A stretch of DNA of 64,000 nt from Streptomyces echinoruber. GTDB taxonomy: Bacteria; Actinomycetota; Actinomycetes; Streptomycetales; Streptomycetaceae. A program made the position numbers and the translations under genes. Location of the stretch: assembly GCF_014651135.1 (NCBI RefSeq), contig NZ_BMWH01000001.1, forward strand, positions 64,120 through 128,119, given 5' to 3'. The notes under the pieces were generated by a model, which saw nothing but the letters and a program-made list of their open reading frames with translations, ran no database searches and was not told where the DNA came from. Of this stretch, positions 26,890-35,595 are shown one piece after another. Positions within the stretch are counted from its first letter, which is position 1. Each line of letters starts with the position of its first letter.

Positions 26890-27813
26890 ATGGCGCACCA
26901 CCACCACGAGCACCACGAGCGCACCGGGGACGTCAAGGACGTCAAGGACGTCAAGGACGTCGGGGACGTCGGGGACATCGACTGGGCGGCGCTGGCCCCG
27001 CTGCTCCAGGCGCAGGCCGAGCTGTACACGCCGCTGTACACCCGTGCCCTGTCCTGGCTGGCCAAGGAGGTCACCGAACCGGGGCTGATCGTCGACGCGG
27101 GCAGCGGGCCCGGCGTGGTCGCGGGCCTGCTCGCCGAGACCTTCCCCGGCGCCCGGATCGTCGCCGTGGACGGCTCCGAGCCGCTGCTGGAGCGGGCCCG
27201 CCGGCGGGCGGCCCGGCTCGGCGTCGCCGACCGCTTCGGCACACTGACCGGTGAACTGCCCGGCGTACTGGACGAGTTGGACTACCCGGCGGACCTGCTG
27301 TGGGCCAGCCGCAGCCTGCACCACCTCGGCGACCAGCGCGCCGCGCTCGCCGCGTTCGGCGCGCGGCTGGCCCCCGGCGGCACCCTCGCCCTGCTCGAGG
27401 GCGGGCTGCCCACCCGCTTCCTGCCCCGCGACATCGGTCTCGGCCGCCCGGGGCTGCAGGCGCGGCTCGACGCGCTGGAGGAGGACCGGTTCACGCGGAT
27501 GCGCGAGGAGCTGCCCGGCTTCGTCGCCGCCGTCGAGGACTGGCCCGCCCTGCTGACCGCCGCCGGCCTCCGGCACACCGGCACCCGCACCTTCCTGCTC
27601 GACCTGCCCGCGCCCCTGCCGGACCGGGCCCGCGCCTACGTCGCCGACGACCTGGCCCGCAGGCGGGACCTGTTCGGCGACGACCTCGACCCCGACGACC
27701 GCGCCACCCTCGACCGCCTCCTCGACCCCGACGATCCCCGCGGCGTCCACCGCAGGCCGGACGTGTTCGTCCTGGCGGCCCGCACGGTGTACCGGGCGGT
27801 GCGGCCGCACTGA
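26890..27813 (+). CDS. SAM-dependent methyltransferase with His-rich, VKD-repeat N-terminus
   Basis: The 307-residue protein begins MAHHHHEHHERTGDVKDVKD, a natural histidine cluster followed by VKDVKDVKDVGDVGD encoded by 9-base repeats. A class I methyltransferase domain follows: motif I LIVDAGSGPGVVAGLLAE, IVAVDGSEPLLERARRRA, LLWASRSLHHLGDQRAA and LAPGGTLALLEGGLPTRFL. Substrate unknown. AAGGGAGAGG precedes the ATG at 26890. The histidine cluster could bind Zn or Ni or may simply be low complexity. Divergent from the frameshifted PhyH gene with a short shared promoter. Confidence 0.87.
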   Translation: MAHHHHEHHERTGDVKDVKDVKDVGDVGDIDWAALAPLLQAQAELYTPLYTRALSWLAKEVTEPGLIVDAGSGPGVVAGLLAETFPGARIVAVDGSEPLLERARRRAARLGVADRFGTLTGELPGVLDELDYPADLLWASRSLHHLGDQRAALAAFGARLAPGGTLALLEGGLPTRFLPRDIGLGRPGLQARLDALEEDRFTRMREELPGFVAAVEDWPALLTAAGLRHTGTRTFLLDLPAPLPDRARAYVADDLARRRDLFGDDLDPDDRATLDRLLDPDDPRGVHRRPDVFVLAARTVYRAVRPH

Positions 27814-28013
27814 CACCGCGGACGGCGGCGGCCGCTCGGCGGAACCGGCGGCCCCGCGGGAGCGGTGGCCGACGGCCCCGCAGGACCGGCGGTCGGCGGC
27901 CCCGCAGGACCGGCGACCCGACCGGAACGGCGGCGGCCCGGCAAGACGGCGGCCCCGGGGGACCGGCGCGCGGGGCGCTCCTCCAGGGCCGTGCCGGGAA
28001 CGTCGGCCGGGTC

Positions 28014-28060
28014 TCAGACCATGCTCAGGCCATGTTCAGATCATGCTCAGACCATGTCGA
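28014..28060. repeat. 11-bp tandem repeat at the 3' end of the aldo/keto reductase gene
   Basis: Units starting TCAG at 28014, 28025 and 28036 copy the last codons and stop of the gene (stop at 28047). On the minus strand each contains CATGGTCTGA-like sequence, so stop codons recur in all frames. Confidence 0.8.
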
Positions 28061-28883
28061 ACGTGGCCGGGTCCGGGCCCAGGCGCCGGCCCTCGTCCAG
28101 GGCGCGGAAGACCGCGAGGTCCTCGTCGTCCAGGCTGAAGTCGAAGACCTCGATGTTCTCCTTGATCCGGGACGGGGTCACGGACTTCGGGATGACGATG
28201 TTGCCGGTCTGCACGTGCCAGCGCAGCACGACCTGCGCCGGGGTGCGGCCGTGCTTCTGCGCGACGGCGACGATCGCCGGTACCTCCAGCAGGCCCCGGC
28301 CCTGGCCGAGCGGCGACCAGGCCTCGGTGGCGATGCCCTGCTCGGCGTGGTACTCGCGGGCCTGGTGCTGCTGCAGCTGCGGGTGCAGCTCGATCTGGTT
28401 GACGGCCGGGATCACGGAGGTCTCGCCGATCAGCCGCTCCAGGTGCTCGGGCAGGAAGTTGGAGACGCCGATCGCCCGGGCGCGGCCGTCCGCGAGGATC
28501 TTCTCGAACGCCTTGTAGGTGTCGACGTAGCGGTCCCGGGACGGCAGCGGCCAGTGGATCAGGTACAGGTCGACGTACTCCAGGCCGAGCCGCCGCAGCG
28601 AGGTGTCGAACGCGCGCAGCGTCTCGTCGTACCCCTGGTCGCTGTTCCAGAGCTTGGTGGTGACGAAGATCTCCTCGCGCGGGATGCCGGAGGCGGCGAT
28701 GGCCTTGCCGGTGCCCTCCTCGTTGCCGTAGATCGCGGCCGTGTCGATGCTGCGGTACCCGGCCTCCAGAGCGGTGGCGACGGCCCGCTCCGCCTCGTCG
28801 TTGGGCACCTGCCACACGCCGAAGCCCAGCTGGGGCATCTCGACACCGTTGTTCAGGACGATCGGGGGAACCTTGCTGCTCAC
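28047..28883 (-). CDS. Aldo/keto reductase
   Basis: The 278-residue protein has the full AKR barrel with the catalytic tetrad Asp47, Tyr52, Lys77 and His110 (SIDTAAIYGNEEG, FVTTKLWN, LYLIHWPLP) and NADPH-site motifs AIGVSNFLPEHLERL and IVIPKSVTPSRIKEN. It belongs to the 2,5-diketo-gluconate reductase/AKR5-like group and reduces aldehydes or ketones with NADPH. The exact substrate is unknown. The GTG at 28883 follows GAAGGA. It lies downstream of the acyl-CoA ligase on the same strand, about 110 bases apart, without clear pathway linkage. Confidence 0.92.
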   Translation of the reverse strand: MSSKVPPIVLNNGVEMPQLGFGVWQVPNDEAERAVATALEAGYRSIDTAAIYGNEEGTGKAIAASGIPREEIFVTTKLWNSDQGYDETLRAFDTSLRRLGLEYVDLYLIHWPLPSRDRYVDTYKAFEKILADGRARAIGVSNFLPEHLERLIGETSVIPAVNQIELHPQLQQHQAREYHAEQGIATEAWSPLGQGRGLLEVPAIVAVAQKHGRTPAQVVLRWHVQTGNIVIPKSVTPSRIKENIEVFDFSLDDEDLAVFRALDEGRRLGPDPATFDMV

Positions 28884-28995
28884 TGACTCTCGATCCTTCG
28901 GTTGACGTCAGGGGGACTTCCCGCACCCTCGTCAACGATCAAGGAGCGGGACACATTCCTGACGGGTACGGTCCGGACGGGCCGAGTGCCCCGTC

Positions 28996-30825
28996 TCACA
29001 CCCGGTACAACGCCTCGACCTCCTGCGCGTAGGCGTTCTCGATCGCCTTGCGCTTCAGCTTCAGCGACGGGGTGAGCAGTCCGTGCTCCTCGGTGAACGG
29101 CTGGGCCAGGATGCGGAAGGTGCGGATGGCCTCGGCCTGGGAGACGAGCGTGTTGGCGGCGACCACCGCGCGGCGCACCTCGGTCTCCAGATCGGGGTCG
29201 CGCACCAGTTCGGCCGGGGACAGCTTCGGTTTGCCGCACATCTCCAGCCAGTGCTCGACCGCCTCCTGGTCCAGGGTGACCAGGGCGGCGATGTACGGCC
29301 GGTCGTTGCCGACGACGAGGCACTGGGCGACCAGCGGGTGCTCGCGGACCCGTTCCTCCAGGGGGGCCGGGGAGACGCTCTTGCCGCCGGAGGTGACCAG
29401 GATCTCCTTCTTGCGGCCGGTGATGGTGAGGTAGCCGTCCTCGTCGAGGCTGCCGAGGTCGCCGGTGGCCAGCCAGCCGTCGTGCAGGGCCTGGTCGGTG
29501 GCCTTCTGGTTGTTGAGGTAGCCCTGGAAGACGTTGCCGCCGCGCAGCCAGATCTCGCCGTCGTCGGCGATGTGCACGGTGACACCGGGAACGGGCCGGC
29601 CGACGGTGCCGTACCGGGTGCGCCCGGGAGGGTTGGCGGTGGCGGCCGCCGTGGACTCGGTCAGGCCGTAGCCCTCGTAGATCTGCACGCCGGCGCCGGC
29701 GAAGAACAGACCGAGGCGGCGGTCCATGGCCGACCCGCCCGACATGGCGTTGCGGATGCGGCCGCCCAGCGCGGCCCGCATCTTGGAGTAGACCAGCTTG
29801 TCGAAGAACTGGTGCTGCATGCGCAGCCCCGCCGAGGGGCCCGGCCCGATGCCCCAGGCCTTGGCCTCCACCGCGTCGGCGTACTTCACGGCGACCTCGA
29901 CGGCCTTCTCGAACGGCCCGGCCTTGCCTTCCTTCTCCGCCTTCCGGCGGGCGGCGTTGAACACCTTCTCGAAGATGTACGGCACCGCGACGATGAACGT
30001 CGGCTGGAACGAGGCCAGGTCGGGCAGCAGCACGGAAGCGTTCAGCTGCGGCTGGTGGCCGATCCTGACCCCGCCGCGGACCGCGGCGACCTCCACCATC
30101 CGGCCGAAGACGTGCGCCAGCGGCAGGAACAGCAGCGTGGAGGCCTCGTCGCCCTTCTTGGAGTGGAACACCGGCTCCCAGCGTGCGACCACCGTGTCCG
30201 CCTCGAACATGAAGTTGCCGTGCGAGAGCACGCAGCCCTTGGGGCGGCCGGTGGTGCCGGAGGTGTAGACGACCGTCGCCACCGTGTCGGGGGTGACGGC
30301 CTCCCGGTGCCGGTGCACCACGTCGTCGTCCAGGTGCGCGCCCGCCTCGTACAGCTCCTGCACGGCGCCGGAGTCCAGTTGCCACAGCCGGCGCAGCCGC
30401 GGCAGCCGGTCGATGACGGTGGCGATCGTCATGGCGTGGTCCTCGTGCTCCACGATCGCGGCCGACACCTCCGCGTCGTACAGCATCCAGAAGCACTGCT
30501 CGGCCGAGGAGGTGGGGTAGACGGGCACGACCTGGGCACCGATCGTCCACAGCGCGAAGTCGAACAGCGTCCACTCGTAGCGCGTCCGGGACATGATCGC
30601 CACGCGGTCGCCGAAGCGGATGCCCGAGGCGAGCAGGCCCTTGGCCAGGGCGAGCACCTCGTCGCGGAACTCCGCGCGGGTCACGTCGCGCCACCGGCCC
30701 GTCTCGTCCTTGCGGCCGAGCGCCACCCGCAGCGGGTCCTCCTCGGCGTGCCGGAAGACGACGTCGGCCAGGCCGCCCACGGGCGGTCCGAGCGACGTCA
30801 CCGGAGGACTCGTGAACTCGCGCAA
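28996..30825 (-). CDS. Long-chain acyl-CoA synthetase (AMP-binding, FadD15-like)
   Basis: The 609-residue protein is an ANL-family adenylating enzyme. A3-type P-loop VVYTSGTTGRPKGCVLSHGN, A5 YEGYGLTESTAAATANPPGR, A7 WLATGDLGSLDEDGYL and A8 ITGRKKEILVTSGGKSVSP are intact, and the C-terminus has the LKLKRKAIENAYAQEVEALY end typical of long-chain fatty acyl-CoA ligases. It activates fatty acids as acyl-AMP and transfers them to CoA for lipid synthesis or degradation. I choose the TTG at 30825 (REFTSPPVTSLGP) because GGGGAG lies six bases upstream and homologues begin near here; a GTG at 30858 would add 11 residues. Confidence 0.9.
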   Translation of the reverse strand: MREFTSPPVTSLGPPVGGLADVVFRHAEEDPLRVALGRKDETGRWRDVTRAEFRDEVLALAKGLLASGIRFGDRVAIMSRTRYEWTLFDFALWTIGAQVVPVYPTSSAEQCFWMLYDAEVSAAIVEHEDHAMTIATVIDRLPRLRRLWQLDSGAVQELYEAGAHLDDDVVHRHREAVTPDTVATVVYTSGTTGRPKGCVLSHGNFMFEADTVVARWEPVFHSKKGDEASTLLFLPLAHVFGRMVEVAAVRGGVRIGHQPQLNASVLLPDLASFQPTFIVAVPYIFEKVFNAARRKAEKEGKAGPFEKAVEVAVKYADAVEAKAWGIGPGPSAGLRMQHQFFDKLVYSKMRAALGGRIRNAMSGGSAMDRRLGLFFAGAGVQIYEGYGLTESTAAATANPPGRTRYGTVGRPVPGVTVHIADDGEIWLRGGNVFQGYLNNQKATDQALHDGWLATGDLGSLDEDGYLTITGRKKEILVTSGGKSVSPAPLEERVREHPLVAQCLVVGNDRPYIAALVTLDQEAVEHWLEMCGKPKLSPAELVRDPDLETEVRRAVVAANTLVSQAEAIRTFRILAQPFTEEHGLLTPSLKLKRKAIENAYAQEVEALYRV

Positions 30826-31332
30826 TCCTCGCTCCCCGCTTCTTGTGACGCCTCGCACAGGCCGTGAAAGCTACCCCACGCGCGAGGGGGGCGGGAGGGG
30901 GTCCGAAATCGAACAACCCTCGCGTACGGGCAGGTCGACGGGCGGAAAAATGCGTTCACATGGGGAAGGTTCGGACAGAATCCCGACGGTGGCGTAAGTT
31001 TCGGTCCCGTAATCTCCACCGAATCTGTACGACCCGATTACGCCCCGGGCGACGGGGCGCAGCCGGTCGGTCGCGGTGTGCGGCCCCCTTTCCCGTCAGC
31101 GCCGGCGCGGCCGATTCCGTCACACCCGGCTCGCCCCGGCGGGACGCCCCGACGCCCTCGACCCGGTCCGGCACCGGCGCCGTCCCCGCCGGCCCCGCCC
31201 GGCGGGCGTCCGGCACGTGAAGGCGGCCCCGTGTTCCTGCGCCGGGTGGAGCAGCCGGCCGGTGCGCCGCGCCTCCGGCCGGGCCGCCCCTCTCAGTCCC
31301 TCTCAGTCCCTCTCAGTCCCTCTCCGCCCCTC
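30826..31332. other. Intergenic stretch between the acyl-CoA ligase and LysR genes
   Basis: No supportable gene lies in these 507 bases. The part around 30950-31040 is relatively AT-rich and probably contains the ligase promoter on the minus strand; it has a TAATC/GATTA inverted pair (31010-31042) and no convincing hexamers. Near the LysR stop a CCTCTCAGT-type unit repeats about four to five times (31290-31340). Confidence 0.5.
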
Positions 31333-32196
31333 TCAGCGCCGGTGCAGCCGGTCCCCGCCGGCGAGGATCGCCGCCGCCAGGGCGTCCGCGGCGTGCTGGG
31401 CGGAGGGGCGGCGGCGGCCGTGGACGAGGACGAAGTCGACGCCGCCGAGCTGGGGCAGGCCGAAGCGGTCGGGGACGCGGACCAGGCCGGGCGGGACGAG
31501 GCCGCGCGCGTGGGCCATCACGCCGAGGCCGGCGCGGGCGGCGGCGATCAGGCCGTTGAGGCTGCCGCTGGTGCAGGCGATGCGCCAGGGGCGGCCCTGG
31601 CGCTCCAGCGCCTCCAGGGCGAGGGCGCGGGTGATGCCGGGCGGCGGGTAGACGATCAGCGGGACCGGGCGGTCGGGCTCCGGGCGGAGGCGTTCGGCGC
31701 CGATCCACACCAGCTCGTCGTGCCACACCAGTTCACCGTGCGTGTCCTGGGGGCGCCGCTTGGCCAGGATCAGGTCGAGCCCGCCCGCGGCGAGCTGCGC
31801 GTGCAGGGTGCCGGACAGCTCGACGGTGAGCTCCAGGTCGACCTCGGGATGCTGGTGGCGGAAGCCCTCCAGGATCTCCGGCAGCCGGGTGAGGACGAAG
31901 TCCTCCGACGCGCCGAAGCGCAGCCGGCCGCGCACCCGGGTGCCGGTGAAGAACGCCGCCGCCTGCTCGTGCGCCTCCAGGATCCGGCGCGCGAACCCGA
32001 GCATCGCCTCGCCGTCCTCGGTGAGCTCCACCGAGTGGGTGTCCCGGGTGAACAGCGGCCGCCCGGTGGCGTCCTCCAGGCGGCGCACGTGCTGGCTGAC
32101 GGTGGACTGGCGCAGCCCGAGCCGCCGGGCGGCCTGCGTGAAGCTCAGGGTCTGCGCCACGGCCAGGAAGGTCCGCAGATGGGCGGGATCGTACAC
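31333..32196 (-). CDS. LysR family transcriptional regulator
   Basis: The 287-residue protein has the N-terminal LysR helix-turn-helix (LRTFLAVAQTLSFTQAARRL, then GLRQSTVSQHVRRLEDATGR, residues 7-48) and the type 2 periplasmic-binding effector domain (GRLRFGASEDFVLTRLPEIL, GLDLILAKRRP, GVDFVLVHGRR). It is divergent from a bile-acid:sodium symporter-like gene with under 90 bases between starts, the usual arrangement for a LysR regulator and its target. The start is GTG at 32196 with GAGG close by; the family N-terminus supports it. The effector ligand is unknown. Confidence 0.92.
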   Translation of the reverse strand: MYDPAHLRTFLAVAQTLSFTQAARRLGLRQSTVSQHVRRLEDATGRPLFTRDTHSVELTEDGEAMLGFARRILEAHEQAAAFFTGTRVRGRLRFGASEDFVLTRLPEILEGFRHQHPEVDLELTVELSGTLHAQLAAGGLDLILAKRRPQDTHGELVWHDELVWIGAERLRPEPDRPVPLIVYPPPGITRALALEALERQGRPWRIACTSGSLNGLIAAARAGLGVMAHARGLVPPGLVRVPDRFGLPQLGGVDFVLVHGRRRPSAQHAADALAAAILAGGDRLHRR

Positions 32197-32281
32197 ATCC
32201 TCGACCCTAGCCGGTCATCATGGTTGGCGATAGCAGTGAGAGCCGTGTGCCGGATTCCCGATCACCGTCGGGAGGAGCAGG

Positions 32282-33382
32282 ATGGTGAAGGGGCCCCGCG
32301 CCCCGCCGCCCGTGCCCGCGAGACGCAAGGGGAGCGCCGTGAAACGCCTGACGTGGCCGTCGTGGCTGCCGATCGACCCGTACCTCCTGCTGCTGCTCGG
32401 GACGGTGGGCCTCGCCGCCGTGCTGCCGGCCCGCGGGACGGCGGCCGACGTCACCGGCGTCGCCTCGACGGTGGCGATCGGCTTCCTGTTCTTCCTCTAC
32501 GGCGCCCGGCTGTCCACCCGCGAGGCCCTCGACGGGCTGCGCCACTGGCGGCTGCACCTCACCGTCCTCGCCTGCACCTTCGTGGTCTTCCCGCTGCTCG
32601 GCATCGCCGCCCGCGCCCTGGTGCCGGTGCTGCTGACCCAGCCCCTCTACCAGGGGCTGCTCTTCCTCACCCTGGTGCCGTCCACGATCCAGTCCTCGAT
32701 CGCCTTCACCTCCCTCGCCCGCGGCAACGTGCCCGCCGCGATCTGCGCCGGCTCCTTCTCCTCCCTGGTCGGCATCGTCCTCACCCCGCTGCTCGCCGCC
32801 GCCCTGCTCGGCGGCGGCGCGGGCGGCTTCTCCCCCGACTCGCTGGTGCAGATCGTGCTGCAGCTGCTGGTGCCGTTCCTGGCCGGGCAGGTGCTGCGCC
32901 GCTGGATCGGGGACTTCGTGGCCCGGCACAGGAAGGTGCTCGGACTCGTCGACCGCGGTTCGATCCTCCTCGTCGTCTACACCGCGTTCAGCGAAGGCAT
33001 GGCCCGGGGCGTGTGGCACCGGGTCAGCCCCGCCCGGCTGGCCGGGCTGCTCGCCGTGGAGGCCGTACTGCTGGCCGTGATGCTCGCCCTGACCTGGTAC
33101 GGCGGCCGGGCGCTGCGCTTCGGCCGCGAGGACCGCATCGCCCTGCAGTTCGCCGGGTCGAAGAAGTCGCTGGCCTCCGGGCTGCCGATGGCGAGCGTCC
33201 TGTTCGGCGCGCACGCCTCGCTGGCGGTGCTGCCGCTGATGCTGTTCCACCAGATGCAGCTCATGGTGTGCGCGGTCATCGCCAGGCGCCGCGCCCGCGA
33301 CCCGGAGGTCGGCGACACCGCCTCGCCCGGGCCGGCCGCGGCGGCGGCGACCGCGGCCGGCACCGGGACGCCTCCCCGCTGA
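32282..33382 (+). CDS. Bile acid:sodium symporter family (SBF/BASS-like) transporter
   Basis: The 366-residue membrane protein has about nine to ten helices and the BASS/SBF-like pattern: FLFFLYGARLSTREALDGLR, FLTLVPSTIQSSIAFTSLAR, NVPAAICAGSFSSLVGIVLT and the cross-over motif FAGSKKSLASGLPMASVLFG. Such proteins carry organic anions with sodium; in this subgroup (DUF4137/PSE-like) substrates are mostly unknown. GGAGG six bases before the ATG at 32282 supports this start, although GTG at 32339 (KRLTWPSWLPID), with its own GGGGAG, matches common homologue starts and is a real alternative. Probably controlled by the divergent LysR gene. The C-terminus is Ala-rich. Confidence 0.88.
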   Translation: MVKGPRAPPPVPARRKGSAVKRLTWPSWLPIDPYLLLLLGTVGLAAVLPARGTAADVTGVASTVAIGFLFFLYGARLSTREALDGLRHWRLHLTVLACTFVVFPLLGIAARALVPVLLTQPLYQGLLFLTLVPSTIQSSIAFTSLARGNVPAAICAGSFSSLVGIVLTPLLAAALLGGGAGGFSPDSLVQIVLQLLVPFLAGQVLRRWIGDFVARHRKVLGLVDRGSILLVVYTAFSEGMARGVWHRVSPARLAGLLAVEAVLLAVMLALTWYGGRALRFGREDRIALQFAGSKKSLASGLPMASVLFGAHASLAVLPLMLFHQMQLMVCAVIARRRARDPEVGDTASPGPAAAAATAAGTGTPPR

Positions 33383-33404
33383 CGCGGGCCGACGCGGCGG
33401 ACGG

Positions 33405-33420
33405 GCCCGCCCGGGCGGGC
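33405..33420. terminator. GC-rich palindrome between the transporter and sialidase genes
   Basis: A perfect 16-base palindrome GCCCGCCCGGGCGGGC lies 22 bases after the transporter stop, within the 194-base convergent gap. It is partly repeated just downstream, and is a likely bidirectional terminator. Confidence 0.5.
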
Positions 33421-33576
33421 CTGCCCGGGCGGGGCGGCGACCGCGGCTCGGTACCGGCCGCGCCGCCCGGCGCCGATCCCGGCCGCGCCCGGCCCGGCCC
33501 GGGGCGCGCCCGCGGAGTGCTGCCGGCGGCGACCCGGTCATGTGGTGGTGGGGCGGTGGGGCGGCGGAGCGCGGTG

Positions 33577-35454
33577 TCAGCGTCCGCCGCGCACGCGGTC
33601 CATGGGCAGCCACAGGACGGTGTGGCCGTAGGGCTCCGCCGTCCCCTCGCGCACCCCGGTCAGTTCCTCGTCGCTCAGGGCGCGGTCCCAGACGTGGACG
33701 TCGTCGAGGGCGCCGGTGAAGAAGGCCCGGCTGTCCATGCGCTGCCCGAGGTGCACGCCGAAGGGCGAGTTGCGGCTGACGGAGCCCGGCACGTCGGCCG
33801 TGTCGAGGGCCGTGCCGTCGACGAAGAGGGTGAGCCGGCCGCCGCCGCGGCGCAGCGCGAGGTGGTGCCACCGGCCGTCGTTGTAGGCGCCGGTGGTGCG
33901 CACGTACGCCGACCGCGGGGCGCTCGCGCCGTCGCGCACCGTGATCAGGCCCTGGAGGCGGTTGTTCGCCGGTTCGCCGCGCAGCCACACCTGGGGCCGG
34001 CCGGTACCGATGCCGCCCATCCACAGCAGGGGCTGCTCGCCGTCGGCGGCGGTGTAGCGGAACCACAGGGAGGCGGTGAGGTCCTTGGTGCCTAGGGGGA
34101 GTTGCGGCCGGTAGGGCAGGCGTACGGCGTCGTCGGTGCCGTCGAAGGCGAGCGCGCCGCCGAACACGCCGTCGGTCTCCTCGGTGCCGCCCAGGACGAG
34201 CGCGCGGGAGGCGTGCGGGGCGAGGTCGGCGGTGGTCGGGTCGGGGCCGCGGCGCGGATGCAGCCAGTCCTCGGTGAACCGGGCGAAGCGGATCTCGTCG
34301 CGGGCGTCGGCCGCGCCGCCCTCGTACAGCAGACCCACCGTGTCGCCGCCGACGCGGACCAGGTCGGAGTAGCCGGACCAGTCGGTCGTCACGGCGGTGC
34401 CGCGGTCGACGCTGTCCCAGGTGCGGCCGCCGTCGTAGGAGGAGCGGATCATCATGGTGCGGCGGCGGTCGGGGTCGCCGGGGCAGGACAGCAGGAGGCG
34501 GTCGCCCAGGCGCAGCAGCGCGCCCTGCACCTGCGGGGTGTACAGGTCGGGCAGGTCGCGGAAGGGCGCGGTGAAGCGGTCGCCGCCGTCCCGGCTGACG
34601 GCCTGGGTGCGGTGGCCGAGGTCGGTGCCGTCCTGTTCCCGGCCGCTGACCAGGATCGAGCCGTCGGCGCGCTCGGCGAGGGTGAGTTCGGACGGCTTCT
34701 GCCGGAAGGTGCCGTCGGCGGCGATCGGCCAGGTGTCGGTGGCGCCGACGCGCCAGTGGTCGCCGTGGTCGTCGCTGACGACCAGCGCGGCGTGGTTGGC
34801 GGTGACCCGGCTGCCGTCCCAGGTCTCGGTGTTGACCCCGAACACCAGCCGCCCGGCGTGCCGGCCGCGGGTGAGCTGGACGCCGTGCACGGGCCCGGTG
34901 GCGTACCAGGAGTTCCAGTGCGCGGGCAGGATCTCGGCGCTCAGGTCGCGTGGCTGCGACCAGGTGAGCCCGTCGTCGTCGCTGTACTGCAGGTGCGGGG
35001 TGCGGTCGCAGGGCACCGAGCAACTGGCGCTGTCCGTACGGCCGGTGTTGTACGTCTCCGCCAGCAGGACGCGGCCCGTCCGGCGGTCCACGACCGGCGC
35101 CGGGTTGCCGTGGGTGTCGCCGCCGCCCTCGTTGACCACCCGCAGCGGGCCCCAGGTGCGGCCGCCGTCCGTGGAGCGTTTGACGACGATGTCGATGTCG
35201 GCGGCGTCCCCGCAGTTGAGGACACGGCCCTCGGCGAAGGCCAGCAGGGTGCCGCGGGTGGTCCGCACGATCGCCGGTATGCGGAAACAGGCGTAGCCCG
35301 GGTCCTGGGCGGCCTTGAAGAGGACCTGCTGCTCGAACGGGGGCGTGTCGGCGGCCGGCCGGGCGTGCGCCGGGAGCGGCATCAGGAGGACGGCGACCGC
35401 CGCGAGCACGGCGGCCGGGGTGGATCTCAGACGTGTGCGCAGACGTGACGGCAT
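33577..35454 (-). CDS. Secreted GH33 exo-alpha-sialidase with C-terminal LamG domain
   Basis: The 625-residue protein has a signal peptide (RSTPAAVLAAVAVLLMPLPA, cleavage near AHA-R), a six-bladed sialidase domain and a C-terminal LamG/concanavalin-like domain from about residue 420 (GGALAFDGTDDAVRLPYRPQ, WHHLALRRGGGRLTLFVDG). Sialidase marks are the FRIP motif (CFRIPAIVRT) and five Asp boxes: STDGGRTW, SDDDGLTW, SDDHGDHW, SRDGGDRF and SYDGGRTW. It should release terminal sialic acid from glycoconjugates outside the cell, with LamG as a likely glycan-binding module. The ATG at 35454 follows GAAGGGCAGG. No sialic acid catabolism genes lie nearby. Confidence 0.93.
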   Translation of the reverse strand: MPSRLRTRLRSTPAAVLAAVAVLLMPLPAHARPAADTPPFEQQVLFKAAQDPGYACFRIPAIVRTTRGTLLAFAEGRVLNCGDAADIDIVVKRSTDGGRTWGPLRVVNEGGGDTHGNPAPVVDRRTGRVLLAETYNTGRTDSASCSVPCDRTPHLQYSDDDGLTWSQPRDLSAEILPAHWNSWYATGPVHGVQLTRGRHAGRLVFGVNTETWDGSRVTANHAALVVSDDHGDHWRVGATDTWPIAADGTFRQKPSELTLAERADGSILVSGREQDGTDLGHRTQAVSRDGGDRFTAPFRDLPDLYTPQVQGALLRLGDRLLLSCPGDPDRRRTMMIRSSYDGGRTWDSVDRGTAVTTDWSGYSDLVRVGGDTVGLLYEGGAADARDEIRFARFTEDWLHPRRGPDPTTADLAPHASRALVLGGTEETDGVFGGALAFDGTDDAVRLPYRPQLPLGTKDLTASLWFRYTAADGEQPLLWMGGIGTGRPQVWLRGEPANNRLQGLITVRDGASAPRSAYVRTTGAYNDGRWHHLALRRGGGRLTLFVDGTALDTADVPGSVSRNSPFGVHLGQRMDSRAFFTGALDDVHVWDRALSDEELTGVREGTAEPYGHTVLWLPMDRVRGGR

Positions 35455-35595
35455 GGTGCGACCTGCCCTTCATCCGTCCGGACATCCGGACATCCCACGT
35501 CCGATGACCCGGTCCCCAGACGGTAGTTGGACGCCCGGGCACCCGACAAGAAGCGTGCGGCGCATGACTGACGGGGCTTCAGGGGCCTGTCGCCG

